DNA from: Isochrysis galbana
Lineage: Eukaryota; Haptophyta; Isochrysidales; Isochrysidaceae
DNA: 64,000 bases
NCBI GenBank assembly: GCA_018136815.1
Contig: CM030943.1
Span: 859,975-923,974 of the forward strand
Direction of reading: 5' to 3'
Part shown: one piece after another, positions 10,698-20,203 of the stretch
Layout of the letters: every line of letters begins with the position of its first letter
Numbering within the stretch: position 1 is the first letter of the stretch
Notes under the pieces: generated by a model
What the model saw: only the letters and a program-made list of their open reading frames with translations
What the model was told of the DNA's origin: nothing
Database searches by the model: none
Program-made: the position numbers and the translations under genes

Positions 10698-13228
10698 TCA
10701 TGACTCCATCAGTATGCCCGCCAACCACTCGATGCGCGTGAGTAACTGCCTCACTCTGTCCGCCATACTGCGATGGCATGCGTGAATGGCCGCCGACTCG
10801 TCGCTCCATCTTCCGAAAGTTGAGTTCTCCCACTCGAGCATTGCCTCATCCGCCATGGCAGCGGTGGCAAGACGAGCACGAAGCGTCTCGGCATCCTCTT
10901 TGATAGCAGCGAGGGGCCGGGGAGCATCCTGGGAGGGAATAGGGATAGGGATCAAAGCACTTGAAGAATGGCAGGTGCTGAGGGCAGCTTGCATTGCATA
11001 ATCCACACTCACACCCCAGGCGAAGAAGACTCTTACTTGCATCCTCCCTTGCTTGATACACTCGTCCAAATCGGCGAATGCCTGCAGGCACTTTGTGTAT
11101 GCCAAGAATATGCCGCCACCAAGAATCCACTCGTTTCGGGAAGTGCTCCCAGGAGGTGCAAGATCAGCGAGGCGCTCCAACGCACGAAGAGCATCCTCAG
11201 GTAAAGTGACCGCTTTGAAGTCACCGAGCAGCATCGGAGGCAAGAGGTTGGTGCAAAGCGACTGTCTTGCAAGCTCCCACACGCCAGACAACGTTGGGGT
11301 GACCAGCGAGGCACCGGGAGCATTCGTCGCGTCACCTTCGGCCGATAAGCCCATTGTGCTATCGATGTTTAAAATAGCATCAGCAGCTCGCGCGGCGTCT
11401 GCAGCACTCAGATAGTGCCTCACGACGGCCGCGGGTCTCCGCTGATCGAACGCTTTGATTGCAAGCGCTGCATGCAGCAAGGAGATGATCCGATGGGGAT
11501 CTTGCGGGTGGGCTGCGGATCCGGCCCCACCAGAGAACCATTTGGAAAGAAGGACTTTTGCAGCCGGAGTAAGAGGAGCCGGGTGATCAAGCGCTTCTAA
11601 GTCGAGCAAAGACTGTTGGAAACCGGGTGGCTCGTCAGGAGGAGGCAGGCGGCACAAGAGCGAAGCAAGAGTGGCAGTCTCAGCCTCGTTCGAGATGGAC
11701 GATGGAATGGCGGTCGCAGCGAAAAGCAGCTCGTGCCAACGGCCTGTCATCTCCAGCTGAAAGGAAAAGAGCGGACGGGAAACAGCCGGAGGTCAGGGAT
11801 GTTTGCGTGTGCTTTGCCAACCAGCGAGGGAACGAATAAACACACAAGTTTTCACCTGATCAAGATAATCTCGGTGAACAGTCTCGTCTTCTGAAGGAGG
11901 ATATAGACGCAACATTTCTCCTACTACCAGCCGTAGGTGCCTGCAAGCATGCACCAAAAGTCAAGCTCAGCAGCACGAGTCGCAGCCTAAGGCAGACGCA
12001 TGGCAAGGCGACGGCCTCCCGCTCAGGTTCTAAATTCACGGAGCCATCTACAAGCTAGGCAGCGGGCATCAGCAACCTCCTGTGATCTCATTGCGACCCC
12101 CCTCCCTCGCGCGTGCCTCACTCACCAAGCGAGAGAAGAATCTGGAAGCCAAACGCGAATAGGAGAGGCGCCACCGCGTCTGGTGGAGCTCATGGAAGGT
12201 CCAGCCGGCTCGCGCGCAGGCAAGGGCGCCACTGGGGTCGTGGGGTCGAGCACGAGCCTCAAGAGATGCCAAGCAGCATCGGTAGGAGATGCCCCTTCAC
12301 CAAGTGTTGGAGGAGGAGGAGGCTCTCCAGCCTCAAATTTTCCATACGCGAGGAGGTGAGCATAATGCCTGGCCCAATCAGACGGGTCTGGCGGTGCTGC
12401 CTCGCCGGCCAGCATGGCACTCATCTTGGCCAGACTAGGGGGAATGAGCTGCATTGACGCGGTGTCATTGGTTGAATCCATTCTTTTCCAGCTTGCCAGT
12501 TGTGCAGCGATGTCGGCGCGTACACTCGCGACGGGTTGCGCAAGGAGCGAGGCAAGATATGCATGCGGTTTAGGATCGGCAATACCCAACTCAATGGCGC
12601 CTTCTGTCTGTAAGTCCGACGCTAGTTTGACCATTTGCACGTCAACCTCGTCGGCTGGCAGTTGAGCATGCACCTCAGCGGCGCGTTCAGCCAGCATGAG
12701 ACGTAGCCATGCGACGATGGCTTCTCGCCGTCGCGTGGATTGAAGCGAGGAGCGCTCAGGCCCATTGCCCCACACTTCTTCACCGTCAGCGTCTGGTCGG
12801 ATTGTCGCGGCGAGCAGAGCCCCCGCAAGTTTCCACAAGTGCTGCCGTTGCCTGTGCCGTTGACGTTGCCTGTGCGACTGTTGAATTGTTGCTGCGGCTG
12901 CCGCAGCCTCCTTATACTCGCGGATTGAGAGCTCGAGCGCCTCCGCATCGGGCAGCTGCTTGTGAGATGCCGCGCCACTCACAGCTTGCTCGCAGCGCGC
13001 GCTCTTGCTCAGGCGAACCTCAAGCATGCCAGAAGCATGCTCTGATGCTGCTATTACGCCTCCATCGTTTGAGCACTGAGCATCGCACTCGGCAAGTTTG
13101 ACGATGTGTACTGAATTTGCAGAGACGAAGGCGAGGGTGCCCCCCGGACCCCAGCCCACTCGCGACGAGCGGCCCAGCGGCAGCGGGCCTCGACCTGATT
13201 CAATTCTCGAGGCAGTGTATGAGGCCAT
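10698..13228 (-). CDS. NUP96: Nucleoporin NUP96, three exons, not fused to NUP98
   Basis: Scaffold nucleoporin of the Y (NUP107-160) complex. Exons are 13228-12126, 11940-11856 and 11756-10698, giving 748 aa. All junctions are GT-AG and in frame: ...SSLAW/HLRLVVGEML and RDYLDQ/LEMTGRWHEL. Near the start is GRSSRVGWGPGGTL, the motif that begins the NUP96 part of NUP98-96 in other eukaryotes. The middle has SLLAQPVASVRADIAAQLASW, and then MLAGEA..PSDWARHYAHLLAYG, which matches the NUP96 family region ahead of the conserved W. The C-terminus has VVRHYLSAADAARAADAIL and EWILGGGIFLAY, like the family's W-x-L-G-A-G-I-Y block. There is no FG-repeat region and no HFS autocleavage site upstream; low-complexity DNA precedes the ATG. 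NUP96 is thus encoded alone. A short GTAAGA-containing stretch near 11040 could be a further small intron. Confidence 0.82.
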
Positions 13229-14219
13229 TTTCTCCGGGAGGTGCAGGAGAGTCGGAGGAAGAGGAAAGGTCTAGAAACAAGGTGGAGTGACGAGGACGCC
13301 CTGGACGGAGACGCGCGATGAGCGATCTAGCGAGAGAGGCGAGGAGAGGGAAGAGGAGAGAAGGGAGGCGCTGAGAGGCGCGCGCGGCGAGGCGCGAGAG
13401 GGGAGGCGGGGGCAAGCGTCGCGAGGGGGGGGGGGGGGGGGGGCAGGGGGCAGGGGGCAGGGGGAGGGGGGGAGGGGCCGCTCGTTGACTGGTAGAAGAA
13501 GCCTCTTCCACTGCCCTTCTACTCTACGGGTACGGGTACATCGTATGACGAAAGTAAAAATAGTCCGGTTTTCACTTGTGTTTTGCACCTCCACTTCCAC
13601 TTCCACTTCCCCTGGATTCAAAGGACCAAGGATTGATGCCCCAGCCCCAGCCCGCCAGCCCCTGCCTGCCCCGGCAACTGCATCCCCCCTCCCGCGACCC
13701 CCCTCCCCTCATCGATCAGCGCCGGATCTGGCACTGTCAGAGGGAGGAGGGAGGAGAGAGGAGAGAGGAGGGCCGCGAGCCAGAAATTCGACGAAATTCG
13801 TCTCACTCGTCACTGGGCATGTGGCATGTGGCCTGTCGTAGGGCTGTGGTGGCTGCGCTGTCCTCTGGCAAGCAGGCAATCAAATAAAAGCGACGGCCGC
13901 CACACCACCATCCACATACTCCATATACAAACAAGCCTACAAGTAGATTTCTGATCTATTCTGAATTATTCTGTAAACACGAAACTAAAACTTCTCGTGA
14001 GTAGTGAGTAGTGAGTAGCTCGCCCCCCCCCCCCCCCCCCCCACTTCTCTCACAGTGGGGTCAGGGGGCGGTCGGACTGTCGGTAGCCCGACACGGACAC
14101 GGCTGACGAATTGTGATGGCCCATAGCCCATAGGGCCTGAGGGCAATGAGGATGGAGGCATGCCGGCGGCAGGCGCGGCTGAGGAGACGACTTCGGAGAC
14201 GCTGACGGGCTGAAGCCCG
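13229..14219. other. Low-complexity upstream region of NUP96 and intergenic DNA
   Basis: 13287-13500 is almost pure purine on the plus strand (C/T on the NUP96 sense strand) with a long G-run around 13428-13443. A C-run of about 19 nt lies near 14023-14042. No supported gene. Confidence 0.5.
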
Positions 14220-14574
14220 TCAGCAGAGGAAGGCGGGCAGGCGGGCTTTAGCGAGGGCGAGGACGGCGGCGAGAGCGACATCGAGCGAGTGGCGAGAGGC
14301 GAGGGCGAGTGTGAGGAGGGCTGTGAGCTGTGATGGATGGACGTATTGTGTAGCTTCGAGACCCCCGAGTAGCGATTTGGCGTAGTGGTGCATCTTCGGG
14401 TTCTCTACCGCCAGGAACGGAGCCCTGGCGTTCAGGCGTCGGCGAAATTGCGCGACGGCCGAAATCGTATCGGACATGCGTTGCGGGTTGGAATGAATCC
14501 ACCTCAGAATCGCATCATAACGGAAACGAGGGGCAATCTTGCTACGCAGGATTCCAAGAGACCTACCGAATAAG
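14220..14574 (-). pseudogene. Protein fragment, possibly a tyrosine-recombinase core-binding region
   Basis: On the minus strand an open stretch reads ...FRYDAILRWIHSNPQRMS, then VAQFRRRLNARAPF and NPKMHHYAKSLLGGLE. It lacks a plausible start and decays downstream. The helical W-x(n)-F-R-R-x-L and K-x-L-L-x-G pattern is reminiscent of the N-terminal (SAM-like) domain of tyrosine recombinases used by Crypton or DIRS elements, but no catalytic R-H-R-Y part follows. The assignment is a guess; the coding-like character is what is visible. Confidence 0.3.
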
Positions 14575-15349
14575 ACGAGAGAAGTGCGATGTGCCTAAGG
14601 GGGAGATGCGAAGAGATCGCAAATTAAACCTGATTGCCCCCCGAAGCAGATAAAGAACCGCAGGGGAGATATAGCAAATTAAAAACCTATTTGCGAGGCG
14701 CCCGGGAGGAAGAAAGGTGGGGAAACTTCCCTTCTCTCTCGAGAGAAAGAGAGAGGGCGCTCCACCACCCACGATCCCATGCATCCAAGCGAAGCTTTTG
14801 ACCGAGAACGAAAGAAAGCAGAGAATTATAACGATAAATGCCGAACGACGAACGACGAAGAGAAGAGCGAAGCCTGACGAGTGTCGACTCGCGAATGCGA
14901 CAACGGCGTTGCATCGGGCGGGAATCAAATGCCAAATGCAGCTGAGATATTGATTAAAATTAAGGAACCGATCAACCGATCCCCCCGCGGGTGCGGGTGC
15001 GACCGCAAATTCTTTACGGGTAGGGGTAGAGAGAGCGTGAGCGCGAGCGCGCGTGACTGAGTGGGGGAGAGCAGGGGGGTCGAATCGCACAATTTCTCAT
15101 TTCTCGGCGAATATTTTACTACTATATTTTCGTGGCGGCAGGTGGCCTCTTGGCGGAGGTTTAGGCTTATTATTTTGGTATTGGCCAATAGTATTGGTAT
15201 TGGGCATCGCGCCACGGCCAGAACATGCAGTCCCACATACACATAAACCTTATTATAATAGTTTAAAATTTAAGAAAAAAACATGTTTGCTGTTTGCTCT
15301 TTGTCTTTGACCGCCCTCTACTACTGGCAAGAACAGAAATTCTCGGAAA
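14575..15349. other. Intergenic stretch without a supported gene
   Basis: No domain-bearing frame. Contains a TTTGACCGCCCTC sequence at about 15309-15321 that resembles the end of the TA-bounded inverted-repeat family, without its terminal TA. Confidence 0.4.
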
Positions 15350-15560
15350 TTATTCGGTAGTCGGTAGCTCCTAGCGCATAGCGCCTAGCGGGATTTATTT
15401 CAATCCTACGAATAGCTCTTGAAGCCCCCCGGGAGCTCCCGTCACGTCTGGTAGCTTGCGGGAGATTTTGCTCCCCCCAGGAGCTCCCGGGGCTATTCTT
15501 ACCTTCTTAGCCCCCGGGAACTACCGGTAGCTGGGAACTGGGAGCCTACGACAGGGCTAA
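15350..15560. repeat. Degenerate GGGAGCTCC word-repeat patch with inverted arms
   Basis: Variants of GGGAGCTCCCGG, TAGCTCC and CCGGTAGCT recur. GAATAGC...CCCGGGAGCTCC at about 15410-15443 is repeated in inverse orientation at about 15479-15503. The structure resembles the other word-repeat elements; element ends and target duplication were not resolved. Confidence 0.5.
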
Positions 15561-15691
15561 CACATACAATGTGGAGTACTAGTATTCACGACTTGCCATT
15601 TTTCGCAGACCTGTCTCTAAAGTACTATTGAATGAATTGTGAATTGCCAGCCCCCCTCTCGGCCTGTTGCTGAGCGAACGACGGTCGGGCG

Positions 15692-16195
15692 ATGCTGCTC
15701 GCTGGCCCCGCGGTTCGTTCGGCCATCGCCTGTGCGCTGTGCGCGCTGGCGCTCTCGTCGTCTCCACAGCTCGCGATCAGTGCAGAGGCTACACCCGATG
15801 CGCGAGCAGCGCTGCCGTACGTTAGCGATACCAAGGTGTCCATCCAGCCCGCCGCCCATCCAAGCAGGACTGGACCTTTCTATCAGGCAAGCGTGAAAGA
15901 GGTGAGTGCGAGGCCTGTCATTGGTGTTGGACCTGTCGCTCACGCAAAAGCATTTTGTCCGTGAGCACGGCGCATGAGAACTCACACTCTAAAGTCCGCA
16001 CTGTGCAACCTCTACACATGCACATAGACCTTGCAACATGACATCCTTCGCGTTCCAATCGTATTCCCACAGGAAGCTGAATTGCGAGAGGCCGCAAAGC
16101 AAATTGAGCTGCCTGTTGCACCGCCGGGCTCAGATCTAGACTGGATGCTTTCACAGGCTGGATCCAGCACTGACCCTCGAGCGCATGGTCGTTAA
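15692..16195 (+). CDS. Small secreted or lumen-type hypothetical protein, two exons
   Basis: Exon 1 is 15692-15901 and exon 2 is 16073-16195; the intron (GTGAGT...CCCACAG) joins in phase 0 and the product is 110 aa. The N-terminus MLLAGPAVRSAIACALCALALSSSPQLAISA is a signal peptide, or the luminal part of a plastid targeting signal, with an A-x-A-type cleavage site. The mature part is short and hydrophilic (YVSDTKVSIQPAAHPSRTGPFYQASVKEE, then an E-L-R-E-A helix and DLDWMLSQAGSS). I recognise no family. The coding call rests on the clean intron, the in-frame join and the signal peptide. Thylakoid lumen or secretory pathway are both possible. Confidence 0.55.
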
Positions 16196-16610
16196 CTAAG
16201 GACAGCTTAAACAATAGCAATATACCACCTCCTCAAAGTCAAAGTCCACTTTGCGAAATGATAAGATCAAAAGTTGAATAGTGAGATCCTCCCCTCTATT
16301 TGTTGCATGGTACACCATAGTGAGTGACCGACCAATACGTAATCCACACCATCTAATTGTAATACCTGTGATGAGAAACACTTGACATTTAGTAGTATAC
16401 TTTATACTGTCAACGGCTTGGACCAAAGATAGAAGGTGCAACCTGAGGTCCAGTTTTTTTTACCCATCCCCCCATTTTGGTTTAAAACTATAGCAGCATC
16501 CACAATTTGAAGGGTCGAATGGCGTCTCCTCACCCCTCATTTCAGGGACTCCTCCCTTTGCGCATTTGTCCGCTGAGAAGGGTGCAACTTCTTATACGTG
16601 AAGGTGCAAA

Positions 16611-17535
16611 AAAAAACCTTCGCTGAAGATTCAGGGCTACACACCTACTAGTGACGGGACTCCCCTTCGCTATCTACACCGCCCTTATCTTCCCTCCCTC
16701 CACCTCTTTCCCTGCCCCCCTTCTTTCCTTTTTCCTCGGTTTCCGGGGTCCGGCCTCGGTGCGCTACCTGAGGCCTATGGTTCAGAGTGTGGGGTCCGGG
16801 CAGGCCTTTTGGATTTGTCGTTGCTGTCGTGTGTGTCTGTCTGGTCTCGTTTTGTTTGTTTGGGTTATGTCTAGGTTCCATTGTCTCTGTCAGCAACTTT
16901 GATTGGTGTGACGGTGTTTCAATCTCCTTTGTTCCCTTGTTCCTTGGTCCCCTCGACAGCGTGTGCGATCCTCAGCTTGGAGGCTAGTTCCACTAGCTCC
17001 GCGCTGGGCTTAAGTCCGCCTTTGTCGTTCCTGTTGAAAACGGGTCTCAAGTCGTTCATGTGTATCCTTTTTCTAGGCTGTCTTCCCATGCCCGCTTGGG
17101 CGGTTCTCGCCGAGTCGGTTTCTTGTGCGAAGAGGAGTGCTTTACTTAGTGTCGTCCGCGAACGGGCTAATCTTGAGTTGGGCTCCGTTCACTATGATGC
17201 CCTCTATCTATGTCGTCGTCTTCGTTTATCACTCTGGTGAGGGCTTCCGCCGTCAGGAGGAAGGCCAATGGAGAGAGCGGGCATCCTTGGGGGACGCCGC
17301 TCGCTACGTTGAACGGGAAGCTTCTTCCCCCGTTCGCTTTTATGTATCGGATAGGTTTGGCCTCGGAGTTCGTGAGGGCCTTCGCATATTTCCTGAAGTT
17401 CCCTCCGAACTTTAGCTTTTCGAGGACCAAGTGGTAGAACTCCCAATTGACTCTGTCGAAGGCCTTTTCCCAGTCGAGCGCAAGGAGGAGTCCTGGCTCC
17501 CCCGTTTCGTCCAGGTATGCGTTCGTCAGCTGTAG
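16611..17535 (-). mobile_element. LINE copy 2, 5'-truncated and internally deleted, with 18-bp target duplication
   Basis: The element is flanked by a perfect 18-bp direct repeat TATACGTGAAGGTGCAAA (16593-16610 and 17536-17553), typical of target-primed retrotransposition. The minus strand encodes part of a reverse transcriptase: LLLALDWEKAFDRVNWEFY (catalytic block A, D-x-x-K-A-F-D) and SGVPQGCPLSPLAFLL (block B). After a frameshift FADDT (block C, the Y-x-D-D equivalent) appears near 17130. Then it jumps to the ORF2 C-terminus (MGRQPRKR...NDLRP, stop near 16925) and the 3' UTR shared with the other copies. The end reads TCTTCAGCGAAGG plus a T-run. Dead copy. Confidence 0.92.
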
Positions 17536-17553
17536 TATACGTGAAGGTGCAAA

Positions 17554-17908
17554 GCACAACCTACAACCTAAGGTCCAGTTTCCAGTTTTTGTAGAGGTGG
17601 GGGAGGCTGGGTTAAAAAATCTCTTGTTGATCCGGAGGCCCAAAATTTTTATCGTGGGACCGGGGGAAGAATTCCCCTCGTCTCTCCCCGCTCGAATCCG
17701 AATCCGAGGCAGAGCGATGGCGACCGACTTGCCTGACAGGCCGACCTTCGCCGGCTGCTCTAGCGAGAGCACGGCGGTAGTCAGTCAGCCCCCCCTTGTC
17801 GCTGGTGTTCGGACTAAATGGTCCGGGGACACCAGTCGGCGGTCTCACCGGCGTTTCATGCCACCGCACTCGGCCGATTTCTGCTTCACTTGCCCACGCA
17901 GCATGGCC
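17554..17908. other. Intergenic stretch without a supported gene
   Basis: Flank of the LINE insertion. Frames on both strands are short and without recognisable domains. Confidence 0.4.
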
Positions 17909-18022
17909 GCCAGCCCCAGTTAGGGGTTGGCAGAAATATCCAAAAAATCGGACCCAAATACCCAGCAAAAATATCCGCAAAATATCCGCCAAGCTACCCA
18001 AATATCCAGGAAAATATCCGGC
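17909..18022. repeat. AAATATCC word-repeat patch preceded by a short palindrome
   Basis: Seven or so variants of AAATATCC/AAATACCC are spaced irregularly over 17932-18020. Just before them, GCCAGCCCC-AGTTA-GGGGTTGGC (17909-17931) can fold as a hairpin with one G-T pair. No inverted partner array was found, so this may be one arm of a decayed element. Confidence 0.5.
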
Positions 18023-18189
18023 TCATGCGCTATAAATAGCAACACGCGTTCACGCGCTGTAGCTGTTGCGCCATGCTCGTGTGCCGGGTGCGGAGGGCAT
18101 TGCTTTGATTTTTGAGCTATACGGCGCTCCACGCCACTACGGTCGAAAAGCTTGAATGAAAAACTCGCCAAAGCGCACGAGAGTGCTTC

Positions 18190-18426
18190 AGCGCTTCTGG
18201 CGAGGCCACGCCACCGGGGGGGGGTCAGCTCGAGGGCAAGCCCAGCGCGGGCGTGGGAGTGCGATTCGCGGCCCGCGCCCACTAGGGCTAGAACTATGAT
18301 TGCCTAGCCCCTTCCTTCTAGAGGGCAGGGGCTGAGGTTGGTTGTACGGGCCCACCCCGGGGGGGGTCCGCAATGGTGTGAGGGGGGCGCGAGGCCCCCA
18401 TTGACCCCCACTTATAAAAGTAGGTT
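18190..18426 (-). repeat. Retroelement 5'-head copy (structured-repeat family)
   Basis: In minus orientation it starts AACCTACTTTTATAAGTGGG and continues through the GGGCGCGAGGCC, GGGGTGGGCCCGTAC and AGTGGGCGCGGGCCGC blocks. It is highly similar to 36840-37243 (-) and shares its start pattern with 49312 and 51461. Only the 5' part is present. Confidence 0.75.
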
Positions 18427-18569
18427 CAAGGCGGGAATAAGAATAGACTCTGTTCCATGTTTCGGGCATTTCCGGGACGCGCCCATGAACTAACACACAC
18501 ATACACATCAGCTTGACGCACCACAACTAGAATCGCACTAGACACACGATCGTCCCAACCACGGGAACA

Positions 18570-18821
18570 ACAAGCTAACCGAGAGGCCTGCCCGAACTCC
18601 TCAGTCCGAACCAGGCCCAAAGTAGAAAGTAGTGCAACCGGCACCTGGGCCGGACCCCTGAAATCGAAGTAATGAAGTGGAAGGAATGAAGGATGAAGGA
18701 TAGAAGGAAGGGGTAGGGAACGAAGGGACCAGGGAAGTGCAGGGACTAGAGGGCGGTGTCGGTAGAGAGGTAGTAGCACCAGGTCCGTAGTGGGTGTTAG
18801 TCCAGAAACTCCAGGATTTTT
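18570..18821 (+). mobile_element. LINE 3' UTR, copy 3
   Basis: Contains the GAGGCCTGCCCGAACTCC, CCCAAAGTAG...GCCGGACCCCTGAAATC and purine-rich blocks found in the other LINE 3' ends. It finishes with TGTTAGTCCAGAAACTCCAGG and a T-run. More diverged than copies 1, 2 and 4. No coding part remains. Confidence 0.7.
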
Positions 18822-19103
18822 CTTTGAAAAGTAGTAGATTCGAGTAGGAGTGGCAGCGCGAACAGGAACAGGGGATGCTCACACGCACAACCCAAGCAAC
18901 AAGCAACACTTGACACGTAGACAAGAATGATGATTACTCCAGCGGAACATTGGGAGCGCACACGCCGACAACGACACAGACATGGAAGGCGTGGAGCTCC
19001 ACACACGCACGCCGTCGCAATGAGACGAGCGGCGGAAAGAATAGGGAAGGCATGTGCGGGGGGTAGGACACCCGTCAACCTCAGAATCGGTCTGCCTTCG
19101 GTG

Positions 19104-19203
19104 NNNNNNNNNNNNNNNNNNNNNNNNNNNNNNNNNNNNNNNNNNNNNNNNNNNNNNNNNNNNNNNNNNNNNNNNNNNNNNNNNNNNNNNNNNNNNNNNN
19201 NNN
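19104..19203. other. Assembly gap of 100 N
   Basis: Exactly 100 N, the usual placeholder for a gap of unknown size. It interrupts low-complexity DNA, so the true distance to SIN3 is unknown. Confidence 0.98.
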
Positions 19204-19239
19204 CCGAGGCTCGCGAGCGCGGCGGCGGGAGAGGTTGCT

Positions 19240-20203
19240 GTGCGGCTCTCTCTGTGAGGCCTTCTGGCGGCGGCAGGGGGGGGGGTGGGAGCAGGAGAGA
19301 GAGAGAGAGAAGGAGAGGGAGAAAAGGAAGGGGGGGCTCGTCGGGCACAGGGGGTGTGGGGGGGAGCAGAGAGAGGGGGGCGGGGGAGAGAGAGAGGGGA
19401 GGGGGGGGGGGGGGGGTGGAGAGAGAGAAGAGAGACAGGGGGGACAAGGCACCACGCGGTGCTCGTTGGCCCTCCTCTCTCCTCGATCCCGTGTCCCCGC
19501 CCCCCCTCTCGGCGCTCTCTCCCTCCTCCCTCCATTTTCTTCCGACGCGTCCCTTTTATTACGGTTCGAGCCTCATTACTATATGATATGGAGGGCCCGC
19601 AGGAGGCCGAGGGAGCAGCCTCCGCCAGCTGCGCGCCCGAGATATGCCTCCTCCTTTCCTCTCTCTCTCCCTGCGACACTTCTCTCACTGCGAGGCGGGG
19701 TCCCTCGCGGCCGCCGCCCGCCGGGGGCGAGAGGAAAGGGGGGGGGGGGGGGGGGGAGAGAGTCGCCCCCCCCCCCCCCGCGCGCTCGGCCCCGACCCCC
19801 CCCCCCCCCCCCCCGCGCGCGCGGTGCCGAGGCGCGAGGAGCTCTTCTCTCCTCCTCACACAGCTCCGCCGCCCTCTTCCCTCAAAGAGAGAGAGAGAGA
19901 GAAACAACGCTCGCGGGCTCATTCTCTTTGCTTCAGGGCTCTCTGCCCGGGCTCCCGCGGGAAGGCAGAGCGAGAGAGAGGCTTCTTGGAGGGCGAAAAA
20001 ACAGAAGGGGTGCTTGAGAGAGAGCGACCGAGCGAGAGATTGAGAGAGGGGAGGGAGAGAGGGAGAGAGAGGGGGAGAGAGGGGAGAGAGGAAGGGAGAA
20101 GAGAGAGAGACGGAGAGAGCGCGCAGAGCCAGAGCGCCCAGGGACTCCTCCCTGCCGGGGGTGAGAGAGAGAGAGAGAGCGAGGGGGGCGGGGCGGGCGT
20201 GGG
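19240..20203. promoter_or_regulatory. Low-complexity G/A- and C-rich tract upstream of SIN3
   Basis: Long GAGAGA, G-run and C-run blocks, purine-rich on the SIN3 sense strand from 19865 to 20200. Open frames here (Arg/Glu/Gly- or Ser/Leu/Pro-rich) are composition artefacts. Probably the SIN3 5' UTR and promoter region. Confidence 0.4.
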
